A stretch of DNA of 64,000 bases, from positions 62,001 through 126,000 of the forward strand of contig JAQUPZ010000011.1 of NCBI GenBank assembly GCA_028716365.1. The letters are read 5' to 3'. The translations under genes were made by a program, and so were the position numbers. Below are positions 34,595 to 43,302 of the stretch, in pieces. Positions within the stretch are counted from its first letter, which is position 1, and each line of letters starts with the position of its first letter. The notes under the pieces are model-generated. The model did no database searches. It was not told the origin of the DNA and was given only the letters and a program-made list of their open reading frames with translations. The stretch comes from Kiritimatiellia bacterium (GTDB lineage Bacteria > Verrucomicrobiota > Kiritimatiellia > UBA8416 > YA12-FULL-48-11).

Positions 34595-36291
34595 TGAATA
34601 CTTCGTATAACAGGCGGAATTTCCTGAAGATGGTTGGATTGGGTGTGACTGCGACGATTCTGTCGTCGTGTAACAAAACACTGGGATGGAAGGGTGGTAT
34701 TGCCGGCCAAAAGAAACCCAATTTTCTTGTAATACTCGTTGATGATATGGGGTTCTCTGACACAGGTTGTTACGGGGGCGATATCCGGACGCCGAACCTT
34801 GACCGGCTGGCGGAAAATGGCCTCAGGTTTACCAATTTCTACAACACCGGAAGATGCTGGCCCTCGCGGGCAAGTATTCTTACGGGCTACTATCCTCAGC
34901 AAATTCGTCGCGATGCGCTTCCCGGTATTGGAGGTGGTGCCCGTGGGATTCGACCAAAGTGGGCGCCATTGCTGCCGAAACTTTTACAGCCGCTGGGTTA
35001 CCGGAGTTATCACTCGGGCAAGTGGCACGTGGACGGCAAACCGGTTGAACAGGGATTTGATAAATCGTTTGACTATACTGACAGCGATTATCATTTCATA
35101 CCGGAAACAAAAATGGCTGAGATTGAAAAACCACTGCAATCTGCCGGTTCTGAAGAAGGTTATTACGCCAGTACTGCGATTGCTGACAACGCCATTCGCC
35201 AACTGAGAGAACATGCTGAGAAATATTCCGATAAACCTTTCTTTGAATATGTGGCGTTTACTGAACCGCATTTTCCGGTGCAGGCTCCTAAAAGAGATAT
35301 CGACCGTTACCGTGACGCGTATCTTAAAGGTTGGGACCAGGTACGGCAGGAACGCTGGAAGCGGATGAAGGAAAAGGGGATCGTCAATTGCGAATTATCC
35401 AAGTTGGATTCTGATATCGTACCGGGCTGGAACCTGAAACCGGAACAATTACAAGAACGAATCGGACCTGGTGAAGCTGGTTTTGCTATCCCGTGGGATA
35501 CTTTGACGGAAGAGCAGAAAAGATTACAGGCTACCAAAATGGCTGTTCATGCCGCCATGGTTGACAGAATTGATCAGGAAATCGGCAGGATACTCGATCA
35601 ACTCAAAACGATGAAAGCATATGACAATACAGTTATAATGTTTGCTTCAGATAATGGTGCAAGCGCAGAACAGATGATCAGGGGCGCCGGTCATGATAAG
35701 TCTGCTCCATTAGGTTCCGCAAAATCTTTTATCTGTCTTGGCCCTGGCTTTTCTTCCGCGGCAAACACACCTTTACGGCTGCACAAGTCGTGGGTACATG
35801 AAGGAGGAATTTCCACGCCGCTTATTGTGCACTGGCCAGCTGGTGTTAAGGCGCAGGGCGAATTGCGCAATGACCTGGGACATCTTATTGATATTCCACC
35901 GACGCTATTGGAACTTGCAGGAGGAAAATGGCCTGAGAAATGGGAAGACCAGTCTGTCCCGAAAATTCCCGGCAGGAGCCTTGTGCCTGCTTTTGTGAAA
36001 GATGGTACTATGAACCACGATTATCTCTGGTGGTATCATTGTGACAATCGTGCCATAAGGGTGGGTAATTGGAAACTTGTATCGAAAGGAAAAGAAGGAC
36101 CGTGGGAATTATATGATATGAAGACCGATCGTTGCGAATCCTGCAACCTGGCTGACAAGTATCCGGACAAGGTCGGGGAATTGTCGGAAAAATGGACGCA
36201 AAGTACCGAAGAATTTCGTAAACTTGCTCTTGCTGATGGTGGAGGAATCCCTCAGCAACGGAAGAAAAAGAAGAAATCTGAAAATGATTAA
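34594..36291 (+). CDS. Exported formylglycine sulfatase, Tat signal with possible lipobox
   Basis: A 565-residue type I sulfatase. The Tat motif NRRNFLK is at 7-12, and ILSSC ends in Cys26, so it may be a Tat lipoprotein. The metal site is VDDMGFSD, and the formylglycine site is RCWPSRASIL (Cys88), an intact CxPSR. SGKWHVDGK, TEPHFPV and ASDNGAS follow, as in arylsulfatases. A low-complexity lysine-rich end (QQRKKKKKSEND) closes the protein. Its ATG overlaps the stop of the DUF559 gene, and its likely ribosome binding site lies in the right inverted repeat. The next sulfatase starts 3 bases after its stop. Confidence 0.92.
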   Translation: MNTSYNRRNFLKMVGLGVTATILSSCNKTLGWKGGIAGQKKPNFLVILVDDMGFSDTGCYGGDIRTPNLDRLAENGLRFTNFYNTGRCWPSRASILTGYYPQQIRRDALPGIGGGARGIRPKWAPLLPKLLQPLGYRSYHSGKWHVDGKPVEQGFDKSFDYTDSDYHFIPETKMAEIEKPLQSAGSEEGYYASTAIADNAIRQLREHAEKYSDKPFFEYVAFTEPHFPVQAPKRDIDRYRDAYLKGWDQVRQERWKRMKEKGIVNCELSKLDSDIVPGWNLKPEQLQERIGPGEAGFAIPWDTLTEEQKRLQATKMAVHAAMVDRIDQEIGRILDQLKTMKAYDNTVIMFASDNGASAEQMIRGAGHDKSAPLGSAKSFICLGPGFSSAANTPLRLHKSWVHEGGISTPLIVHWPAGVKAQGELRNDLGHLIDIPPTLLELAGGKWPEKWEDQSVPKIPGRSLVPAFVKDGTMNHDYLWWYHCDNRAIRVGNWKLVSKGKEGPWELYDMKTDRCESCNLADKYPDKVGELSEKWTQSTEEFRKLALADGGGIPQQRKKKKKSEND

Positions 36292-36294
36292 AAA

Positions 36295-38085
36295 ATGAAT
36301 ATCAATAGACGTAATTTTCTAACCGGATTGGGTGTTAGTATTGCATCGTTGAGCATACCACCGTGGATAAAAGCGGCAGAATCAGATATAAAGCGACCTA
36401 ATATCGTTGTTATTCTTTCCGATGACCAGGGTTGGGGCGATCTGAGCATTAATGGTAATATTAATCTCGCTACGCCGAACATTGATTCTCTCTCGCGTGA
36501 TGGAGCGTTGTTTGAACGGTTTTATGTTTGCCCGGTTTGTTCGCCGACCCGTGCGGAGTTTCTTACAGGCCGATATCATCCCCGCGGTGGTGTTTATGGC
36601 GTCTCTACCGGGGGCGAACGGTTGAATCTGGATGAGAAGACAATCGCCGACAGTTTCAAGGCGGCTGGTTATGCAACCGGAGCTTTTGGGAAATGGCATA
36701 ATGGCACGCAATATCCTTATCACCCCAATGCGCGTGGTTTTGAGGAATTCTATGGATTTTGTTCCGGCCACTGGGGAAGTTATTTCGCTCCGCCGCTGGA
36801 ACACAATGGAAAACTTACGCGGGGGACGGGATATATCATCGATGATTTGACTGATCATGCAATCAAGTTCATTAAAGCAAAGAAAGATCGTCCGTTCTTC
36901 TGCTATGTTCCTTATAATTCGCCTCATTCGCCGATGCAGGTTCCTGATCGCTTCTATAAGAAATTTGCCGATCTCGAATTGAAGATGCTTGGCAAAGGTC
37001 CAAAACCTGAGGACGTCACATTCACGCGCGCTGCCCTTGCCATGTGCGAGAATATTGATTGGAATGTCGGGCGAATCCTGCAGAAGCTCAACGAGTTGAA
37101 ATTGGCCGACAACACGATCGTGATTTATTTCAGCGATAACGGGCCGAACAGTGTGCGTTGGAATGGCGGTATGAAAGGTATCAAGGGTTCAACTGATGAG
37201 GGCGGGGTACGGTCACCATTTACAATTCGCTGGCCGGGACATATCAAGGCAGGTGTACGTATTCCCCAGATCGCCGGCGCAATAGATTTACTGCCCACCC
37301 TGGCAGAATTGACCGGGATCCAGGTTGTCAGTCAAAAGCCGCTGGATGGGATTTCTCTCAAACCCCTGTTGCTGGGAAATAAAACCGACTGGCCGGATCG
37401 CATGATCTTCTCGCATTGGGCAGGAAGAGTCAGCGTGCGTACCCAGCGTTACCGGCTCGATAATGGAAACAGATTATTCGATATGCAATCCGATCCGGAA
37501 CAGGAAAAGGACATATCAGCGGAGGAGAAAGATGTGGCGGATCGGCTGTCGAAGGCTGTGGCTAAATGGAAGGAAGAAGTTTTGCCGGGTTTGGAGAACA
37601 AGGATCGCCCGTATACGGTGGGATATCCTGATTTTCCCATCACTCAACTACCAGCCCGTGACGGTATTCCGCACGGTAACATAGAACGCAGTGGCCGGGC
37701 ACCGAACTGCTCATTCTTCCAGAACTGGATCAGTACGAATGACAGTATCACCTGGGATGTTGAAGTGGAAACACCAGGCAAATATGAAGCAGTTATTTAT
37801 TACACTTGTCCAAAAGCAGATACAGGTTCGACCATTGAAATGAGTCTTAATGGCAGTCGTATCCAGGGAGTAGTGTCCGAGGCAAACGATCCGCCATTAC
37901 TTGGTGCGGAACATGATCGCTTTCCTCGCAAATATGGCGAATCTTATGTAAAAGACTTCAAACCGTTACGGCTTGGTGTAATTGAATTTAGACAGGGGCG
38001 GGGACTTTTGACTCTGCAGGCTTTGAAGGTTACAGGTAAGACGGTCATGGATGTCCGATCGATCCTGTTGACGTTGATGAAATAA
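36295..38085 (+). CDS. Tat-exported formylglycine sulfatase with C-terminal beta-rich domain
   Basis: A 596-residue sulfatase with Tat motif NRRNFLT (4-10), metal site SDDQGWGD (43-49), formylglycine site [13 protein letters not shown] (Cys82) and later FGKWHNG, NSPHSPM and FSDNGPN. Residues of about 450-596 form an extra domain with beta-type sequence ([33 protein letters not shown]), like the C-terminal glycan-binding domain of related sulfatases. It follows the previous sulfatase with a 3-base gap, so translation is probably coupled. It removes sulfate from a polysaccharide whose identity is unknown. Confidence 0.93.
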   Translation: MNINRRNFLTGLGVSIASLSIPPWIKAAESDIKRPNIVVILSDDQGWGDLSINGNINLATPNIDSLSRDGALFERFYVCPVCSPTRAEFLTGRYHPRGGVYGVSTGGERLNLDEKTIADSFKAAGYATGAFGKWHNGTQYPYHPNARGFEEFYGFCSGHWGSYFAPPLEHNGKLTRGTGYIIDDLTDHAIKFIKAKKDRPFFCYVPYNSPHSPMQVPDRFYKKFADLELKMLGKGPKPEDVTFTRAALAMCENIDWNVGRILQKLNELKLADNTIVIYFSDNGPNSVRWNGGMKGIKGSTDEGGVRSPFTIRWPGHIKAGVRIPQIAGAIDLLPTLAELTGIQVVSQKPLDGISLKPLLLGNKTDWPDRMIFSHWAGRVSVRTQRYRLDNGNRLFDMQSDPEQEKDISAEEKDVADRLSKAVAKWKEEVLPGLENKDRPYTVGYPDFPITQLPARDGIPHGNIERSGRAPNCSFFQNWISTNDSITWDVEVETPGKYEAVIYYTCPKADTGSTIEMSLNGSRIQGVVSEANDPPLLGAEHDRFPRKYGESYVKDFKPLRLGVIEFRQGRGLLTLQALKVTGKTVMDVRSILLTLMK

Positions 38086-38155
38086 CGGTAAGCCGGAATG
38101 TCAAACATAGGCATAACGGCAACTGACCACCGTGATCCGTCTTCGCAGGAGACCC

Positions 38156-38233
38156 CGGACTTGGAGTCCGTGGGATGAATGCGGATTTTGCTACGCCGGA
38201 TTCCGCGAAGAAACTGCGGGCTTTAGCCCGCAG
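38156..38233. repeat. Two extragenic palindromes
   Basis: The 220-base gap between the last sulfatase and the next gene holds a 6-bp stem with a 3-base loop (CGGACT-TGG-AGTCCG, 38156-38170) and a 9-bp stem with a 2-base loop (CTGCGGGCT-TT-AGCCCGCAG, 38214-38233). Neither is followed by a T run. They look like short dispersed extragenic palindromes; mRNA-end protection is an alternative role. Confidence 0.55.
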
Positions 38234-38305
38234 AGCTTCATTATTTGAAAGAATGGATTGTTTGTCGAGAAAACGCTTATTGACTCTTAATTAAGGAGAA
38301 CTGTC

Positions 38306-40528
38306 ATGGGATTAAGTCATTATAAACAATGTTTCGATGTTGCTCTTGGGAAACTTATTTCAAGGACTGCTTTTTCAACCATATTTCCGGTTGTATTTGT
38401 GGTCCTCTTTACTGCGGTCACGGGTTGTGAAACAACAGCGAAGGATACCGGCAAAGTACCAGATGGAAATAGGATCGTAGCCAGGAATGATTATGATGTG
38501 AATACCGGAATACTGCCTGCAAAGATTCTCGGGCGACATTTCTGGAATATGTTGCATTATTCTCCGCCGCAATCATCACAGGCAAAGGCCATGGAGAAAC
38601 ATGTTTTGAAGGAACCCATGGTTCGCGATGCAGTTGCGGTCTATTCATTTTCGGACCTGCGCGCTGCAGGCAACGATAATCTCGCTGTCAGCGGCGAAAA
38701 ACTTCTCAAGCTTCAACCTGACCCCCGCTTACCTTTCCTGATTTGCATGTCTGCAGGCCGTCCACCGTTCCGCTGCATGGACGACTTCCGCGTTGACAAG
38801 AATATTTACGAAAAATGGAAACAGGAACATCCCAATTTCCTTGGTTTCTGGACTGGCGTCGAATGGGACAATGAATATATTGGTCCCCTTAATAATGTGA
38901 AGAACGCGGAAGAATGGGCCCGTAAACATGGTTGTTCTGATACAGCCATTAAACGGATGCAGGATGTTCTGGTACGTGCCCGCGTAAGTAAAGATGGTGC
39001 AACGGCCGGCCTGCGCGAATGTTACAATGCCCTGCGGCGATACTTTTTTGATGATCCCGAAAAGATGGTCTTTCTGCGGGCCGGGTGGTGCTTTGATCAT
39101 TACGCCTTGGAGTGGGGTGCAGGTTTGGCGGTCATGGAAACAACCAATACCGGCAACTATCGACACCAGCCGTCGCTGTTCTGCGTTCGTGGTGCGGCGC
39201 GGCAGTATGGCAAACCCTGGGAATGGTATATTGCCACGTACTATAATGGTTATGACAGCACCGGAAAACCGTCGGTTAACAACGAACCAAACTACCAGAC
39301 AAAAACAAAATCCGATACGCCCGGCAGTGAAGAACATTCCGGGCCCGGGTATGGCATGTCGGTTTCATTGAGCCGGCGCGACAAATACCTGGCTTATCTG
39401 GCTGGTGCCAGTTTCGTCCAACACGAGGACTGGCCACGCGCCTACTGTCAACGCAAGGATGGGGACCCCAAGGAATGGATTCTCTCGCCGCACGGTGAAT
39501 CTATGAAGGAATGGTATGGTTTTATCGAACGGCACCCGGATCGCGGCGTGAGCTATGCGCCGGTGGCCCTGCTTTTGCCGTTCAACCAGGGTATGCCGCA
39601 GTGGGGTGGAAACCCGTGGTCGTTTTTTATGGTGGAACGTCCTGACAAGATGATTGATGCTTTCATGTATGCAATTGCGCCATTTTCCCAGAACACGAAA
39701 AAAGGTAAAGAGGGATGTCTGTCAAACAGTGAATTTGGCGATGGGTATGATGTGCTTGTACCGGATCCGCCCAGTGGACCAGTTCCATTGGCCAGGTTGT
39801 TGGACTACAAAGTCGCAATCTTGCTTGGTAAATATGATATTCAACCCGATTTAGCGGAACGATTGATGGAATATGTCCGAAAAGGGGGCACACTGGTGAT
39901 CAACAGCCGGCAAATCGGTAACAGCCTCCCGCAGAAGTTTCTTGGCGTAAAACTGACAGGGAAGACCGCCCCGGTTGAAGGCAATGTTTCTTCGTCGGCG
40001 GGCGGCGACGCCATTACTCTGGCCGAACCTTATGATTACGAGGCAGTCGAACTCTGCGGCGCCAAATCGTTGTGGACCGATGGAAAGGGCGGCGTCCTGG
40101 CGAGTGTGAATTGTTTTGGCCGCGGCCGGGTCGTGCTGACGACCGTGGATTTCATGGTGTCCCGTCAGTATAAAAATTTCGTTGGCACAACTGCGAAAAT
40201 GCCTCTGGTCGAACTGCTGATGCGGCAGATCGTGAAGGAAGTGTTGCCGGTTGAGGTCAAGGGTGACATCGAATACGGTTTGAACAAGGTATCAGATGGC
40301 TGGTGGGTATATCTGATCAATAACAAGGGCGTGACGAAATACACAACGACCCCAGAGGAATTTGATGTCGCAGAAACGGCAAGTGTGACTGTGAATATGC
40401 GGGCGTTACGGGTCACCGCTTTGCGCGAGTTACGGACAGGCGAACAAATTGTTGTCGACCGGAACAGAAATACGTTCACGATCCAGGTAGGTCCCGGAGA
40501 TATCCGTATTGTCAAAATCACATTATAA
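38306..40528 (+). CDS. Lipoprotein, possible GH42-like glycoside hydrolase
   Basis: A 740-residue protein with a long N-terminal hydrophobic segment ending in a lipobox-like VTGC (about 38-41). The first half has strand-helix alternation typical of a TIM barrel (FLGFWTGVEWDNEY, MVFLRAGWCFDHYALEWGAG), with candidate acidic residues but no firm family signature. Residues of about 470-600 resemble the GATase-like middle domain of GH42 enzymes (ILLGKYDIQPDLAERLMEYV, then GGTLVINSRQ). The last part is beta-rich. It may be a galactosidase-like enzyme, but I cannot name the family or the catalytic pair. AAGGAGA precedes the ATG. Confidence 0.6.
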   Translation: MGLSHYKQCFDVALGKLISRTAFSTIFPVVFVVLFTAVTGCETTAKDTGKVPDGNRIVARNDYDVNTGILPAKILGRHFWNMLHYSPPQSSQAKAMEKHVLKEPMVRDAVAVYSFSDLRAAGNDNLAVSGEKLLKLQPDPRLPFLICMSAGRPPFRCMDDFRVDKNIYEKWKQEHPNFLGFWTGVEWDNEYIGPLNNVKNAEEWARKHGCSDTAIKRMQDVLVRARVSKDGATAGLRECYNALRRYFFDDPEKMVFLRAGWCFDHYALEWGAGLAVMETTNTGNYRHQPSLFCVRGAARQYGKPWEWYIATYYNGYDSTGKPSVNNEPNYQTKTKSDTPGSEEHSGPGYGMSVSLSRRDKYLAYLAGASFVQHEDWPRAYCQRKDGDPKEWILSPHGESMKEWYGFIERHPDRGVSYAPVALLLPFNQGMPQWGGNPWSFFMVERPDKMIDAFMYAIAPFSQNTKKGKEGCLSNSEFGDGYDVLVPDPPSGPVPLARLLDYKVAILLGKYDIQPDLAERLMEYVRKGGTLVINSRQIGNSLPQKFLGVKLTGKTAPVEGNVSSSAGGDAITLAEPYDYEAVELCGAKSLWTDGKGGVLASVNCFGRGRVVLTTVDFMVSRQYKNFVGTTAKMPLVELLMRQIVKEVLPVEVKGDIEYGLNKVSDGWWVYLINNKGVTKYTTTPEEFDVAETASVTVNMRALRVTALRELRTGEQIVVDRNRNTFTIQVGPGDIRIVKITL

Positions 40529-40544
40529 TAACGGGAGATGTTGC

Positions 40545-41609
40545 ATGATTAACAGGCGTGAGTTTATTAGACGGTCGTTATTGGTTTCGGCTGGGGTAAC
40601 ATTTGGTGGTGCCCTGGGTGGATTGAAAGGTATCTCTGCGGCGGAAGAGAAAAAGGAACTGGCGGCACCTTTAAAACTCACGCTCGATGGTCGGATTCCG
40701 ATTTCGCTGATTATTGATGATCCTTCGCCTGGTTTAAATCCGATGAATGTACATCGTCCTGAAAGCAACACTGATCCTTTCATTCCTAACAAACTCATTC
40801 ATGATCTGGCCGACCTCTTTTGCGAATTTGGGGCAAAAGGGAAATTTAGCGTTGTACCCATGGGATTTGGCAGGGGACGAATCGATAAGCATCTTGATGG
40901 AGTAAGTGATCAGGATGTGGCCGATTTTATTAAAGTGGTGAAGGACCAGATTGTCCCCTTGTTCGATATCACTCCGGAAATTCTTACACACGGTAAGGCA
41001 TATGACCTCAAGAACGGTAACTTCTTTGATGAACGCGAGGATAAATACTTTTCGCATATTTCAAGGGAGATCATGACCGACTACATCGCGCTTTCATTAG
41101 AAATACTGAAAAATGTTGGCTTTGATGCCAACGGCGTTACTTCTCCGTGGTCGCTTGGCAAGGAAAAGGAAGATGATTATTCATGGGCGATTCTTGATGC
41201 AGAGAAACGCGTGTATGACCGTAAAAGAACATGGTATTTCCTTCACAGTGATTCGAAGTGCGAGGTCCTTCCGCATCGGGTGATGCACAGGCCGGTTCCA
41301 GATGAATGGGTTGTGTCCATATTCAGTGGCGGTATTGATTTTGCCTGGCAAACGCAGGAGGGCAAACCCGGAATAGAAGATGCCATCATCAGCGCCGATG
41401 GCAAAAAAGGACGTTTTGTGGATCTTTTCAACCACGAAAGCAGCATCACTACACATACTCATTGGCAGTCGTTGTATTCCAAAGGCAGTTATGCTGGGCT
41501 GGTGTCGTTGCGCCGCGTATTTGAACGCGTGAAACAGCACCTGGGTGATCGCGTCATATGGACCAAATGCAGCCGATTGGCTGAGCTCGTCGCCGAAAAG
41601 AGTGTGTGA
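40545..41609 (+). CDS. Tat-exported polysaccharide-deacetylase-like protein
   Basis: A 354-residue protein with a Tat signal (NRREFIRRS) ending near ISAAE. The mature part starts with RIPISLIIDDPSPG, an acidic pair like the metal-binding DD of NodB-type deacetylases, and contains GKFSVVPMGFG. A later THTHWQSLY may give histidine ligands. It could deacetylate a polysaccharide or act as an unusual member of that superfamily; the complete motif set is not visible. I use the ATG at 40545, which has GGGAG upstream and begins the Tat signal, and not the frame start at 40509, which overlaps the previous gene. Confidence 0.6.
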   Translation: MINRREFIRRSLLVSAGVTFGGALGGLKGISAAEEKKELAAPLKLTLDGRIPISLIIDDPSPGLNPMNVHRPESNTDPFIPNKLIHDLADLFCEFGAKGKFSVVPMGFGRGRIDKHLDGVSDQDVADFIKVVKDQIVPLFDITPEILTHGKAYDLKNGNFFDEREDKYFSHISREIMTDYIALSLEILKNVGFDANGVTSPWSLGKEKEDDYSWAILDAEKRVYDRKRTWYFLHSDSKCEVLPHRVMHRPVPDEWVVSIFSGGIDFAWQTQEGKPGIEDAIISADGKKGRFVDLFNHESSITTHTHWQSLYSKGSYAGLVSLRRVFERVKQHLGDRVIWTKCSRLAELVAEKSV

Positions 41610-41640
41610 TTCAGTATTTGATGGCGTGTTCCCGAAATCG

Positions 41641-41745
41641 AGATGCTTCGACAGGCTCAGCATGACAAATGCATATGTTCAACAGTAAAACCGAAAATAG
41701 TGTCATTCTGATTCGTCTGCTGGCGGAGAAGAATCTCTCTTCCCG
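41641..41745. repeat. Dispersed-type intergenic repeat
   Basis: The gap after the deacetylase-like gene contains TGCTTCGACAGGCTCAGCAT followed by GAC, and then GTCATTCTGATTCG with GAAGAATCTC. I recognise both strings as the two halves of very common dispersed bacterial repeats, whose antisense reading gives the frequent spurious peptide MLSLSKH. No transposase is present. The repeat lies just upstream of the membrane-protein gene, which lacks a normal start codon. Confidence 0.6.
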
Positions 41746-41781
41746 ATTTGGGTAACGTGCCCTTGACTTCTTGTCTGTCTA

Positions 41782-42966
41782 TTGTTGGAATTCTTCAAAA
41801 GTATATATTCGTATTATCAACAAGGCCACTGGCTGAACAAAGAAAGAATTGACGTGGAAAACAGTATTGCAAACACCTGCGGGGAGCTGGAACAGGAAGT
41901 CAAGTCACGGACTTATAACATCATCGAAGCGTTTGCGATGATGACATATTGTTTGATTATGCTCTGGCTGATTATCTATCCCTTCGGCGTTCTCATGCGA
42001 ATTGAAGCGGCAAAATTGGCGGGAGAAATCTTCCTTGGATTGGGTGCGATATATATTCTTTTTGGTAGTCCTTTCGTTCATAAAGACACGCTTTCGAGCT
42101 GGGGTTTGGGGAATCCAGTTGCGCTTTATGCAAATATTCGCAAGCGATCTGTCGCTGGCAGGATTCTTTCTGTCGGATTGATATTTTTGATAATTGCCAG
42201 TCTTACTTTTGTTTATTGTTTCGAATGGAAAGAAGCATCGCGGTTCATATTTGGCCTGAATTACGAAACTGCCGGTCGGATCCAGGCGACCGCTGCAGGA
42301 AAAGCGGCGATCTTTCTGAGCGGGATTGTGATGGCGACGTTCTTTTCCACCTGTGTGATTCGATATGACAACTTCCTTTCGGCTTTGTCTACTGCATTCA
42401 AGATTATTCTTGTGTTGGGTATGCTGGAATATGCTACGGCTTTTATCGTGATGGGCAGTATCGCATTTGCTGATTTTCAACCCCGCCATTTTGCATTGGA
42501 CTTATTGGGTTACATGTTCTGGGGAACGCTCCAACAGTTATTATTCAGTTCGTATTTTGGCACGAGGTTTCGGAAAGGTTTTACACCGGCGACCGACCCG
42601 GCAAAACAATGGCAAAAACGGTTCTGGGTTTCTGTGCTCAATGGATCATTTTTCGGAATTATTCACATCAACAGTTGGAGCCTTGTCGGTATTTGCTGGT
42701 TGCTGGGTGTAATCCTGTCGTGGGTATTCATGGAGGACAGGAACCGTAACCTTGTTGCGCTTGGTTGTGTACAGGGATTCCTTGGAAGCAGTCTCGGGTG
42801 GTTGTTTGCGGCGGAGAAAGCAGGCGGGTTCAGAATCGCCATGGGGGTAGGGCCAGGACACATGAAGGGTTTTGATTTGCTGACTATAGTGGTGGTATTT
42901 CTTTTGATAATGAGTAGCTTGCTGGTTATTGCTTATTTGGTCCGCAGCAAGCAGTCTCAGAATTAG
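41782..42966 (+). CDS. Multi-pass membrane protein, degenerate CPBP-protease-like
   Basis: A 394-residue protein with about nine hydrophobic segments. The region GTLQQLLFSSYFGTRF and the following GSFFGIIHI resemble motifs 1 and 2 of the CPBP/Abi membrane-protease family, but the EE pair is QQ and the arginine is serine, so an active protease is doubtful. The histidine of FxxxH is kept. The frame starts with TTG at 41782, only 15 bases after an in-frame stop (41764-41766), and has no Shine-Dalgarno site; the first in-frame ATG is at 41938. The original 5' end may have been lost when the repeat upstream was inserted. Confidence 0.5.
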   Translation: MLEFFKSIYSYYQQGHWLNKERIDVENSIANTCGELEQEVKSRTYNIIEAFAMMTYCLIMLWLIIYPFGVLMRIEAAKLAGEIFLGLGAIYILFGSPFVHKDTLSSWGLGNPVALYANIRKRSVAGRILSVGLIFLIIASLTFVYCFEWKEASRFIFGLNYETAGRIQATAAGKAAIFLSGIVMATFFSTCVIRYDNFLSALSTAFKIILVLGMLEYATAFIVMGSIAFADFQPRHFALDLLGYMFWGTLQQLLFSSYFGTRFRKGFTPATDPAKQWQKRFWVSVLNGSFFGIIHINSWSLVGICWLLGVILSWVFMEDRNRNLVALGCVQGFLGSSLGWLFAAEKAGGFRIAMGVGPGHMKGFDLLTIVVVFLLIMSSLLVIAYLVRSKQSQN

Positions 42967-42995
42967 TGGGAACAAGTTACATTAGTGACTTGGGG

Positions 42996-43200
42996 AAAAA
43001 GCAGGTGGCATTTCGCGGAGAAGCCGGCACGCATCTTTTGCGCGCCGGCTGTGTTGCTGACGCCTTCGCATACATTAGTATCGCTCAGGCGCCAGACGCC
43101 TTGCCGGCATCGCAAAATCCACATGCCATTTCTCCGGCCTTTGGGCATCGAAATGCCACCTGCGGTTCACCTTCCGCGTGGACGCGGAAAAAAGAACGGA
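42996..43200. repeat. Foldback repeat, copy A
   Basis: A roughly 200-base intergenic element closely related to 56985-57220. Its ends are inverted: AGGTGGCATTTCG at 43003-43015 and CGAAATGCCACCT at 43149-43161. A second inner pair (CGGAGAA near the left end and TTCTCCG near the right end) extends the stem. A separate perfect 8-bp hairpin (TTCCGCGT, GG, ACGCGGAA at 43172-43189) follows. It fills most of the 336-base gap before the GH99-like gene. Open frames across it differ between the copies and are not credible genes. It is probably a small non-autonomous mobile or structured element. Confidence 0.7.
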
Positions 43201-43302
43201 AAAATCTATTCACATTTGTAAAGTACATCGAGAATTAATTAGTGCAATATTGTATTGTTGATGTAAGAATTCTCCGCATTAAGAAAGAAGGAGGAATGAA
43301 TC

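Noticed and set aside
41181-41663. Antisense frame starting MLSLSKH
   Set aside because: This start is the well-known spurious reading of a dispersed repeat, and the rest is antisense to the deacetylase-like gene.
42966-43238. Open frame of 90 codons across foldback repeat A
   Set aside because: It lies within the repeat, the equivalent frames of copy B differ in frame and sequence, and there is no ribosome binding site. The shared peptide pieces come from conserved DNA and not from selection on protein.
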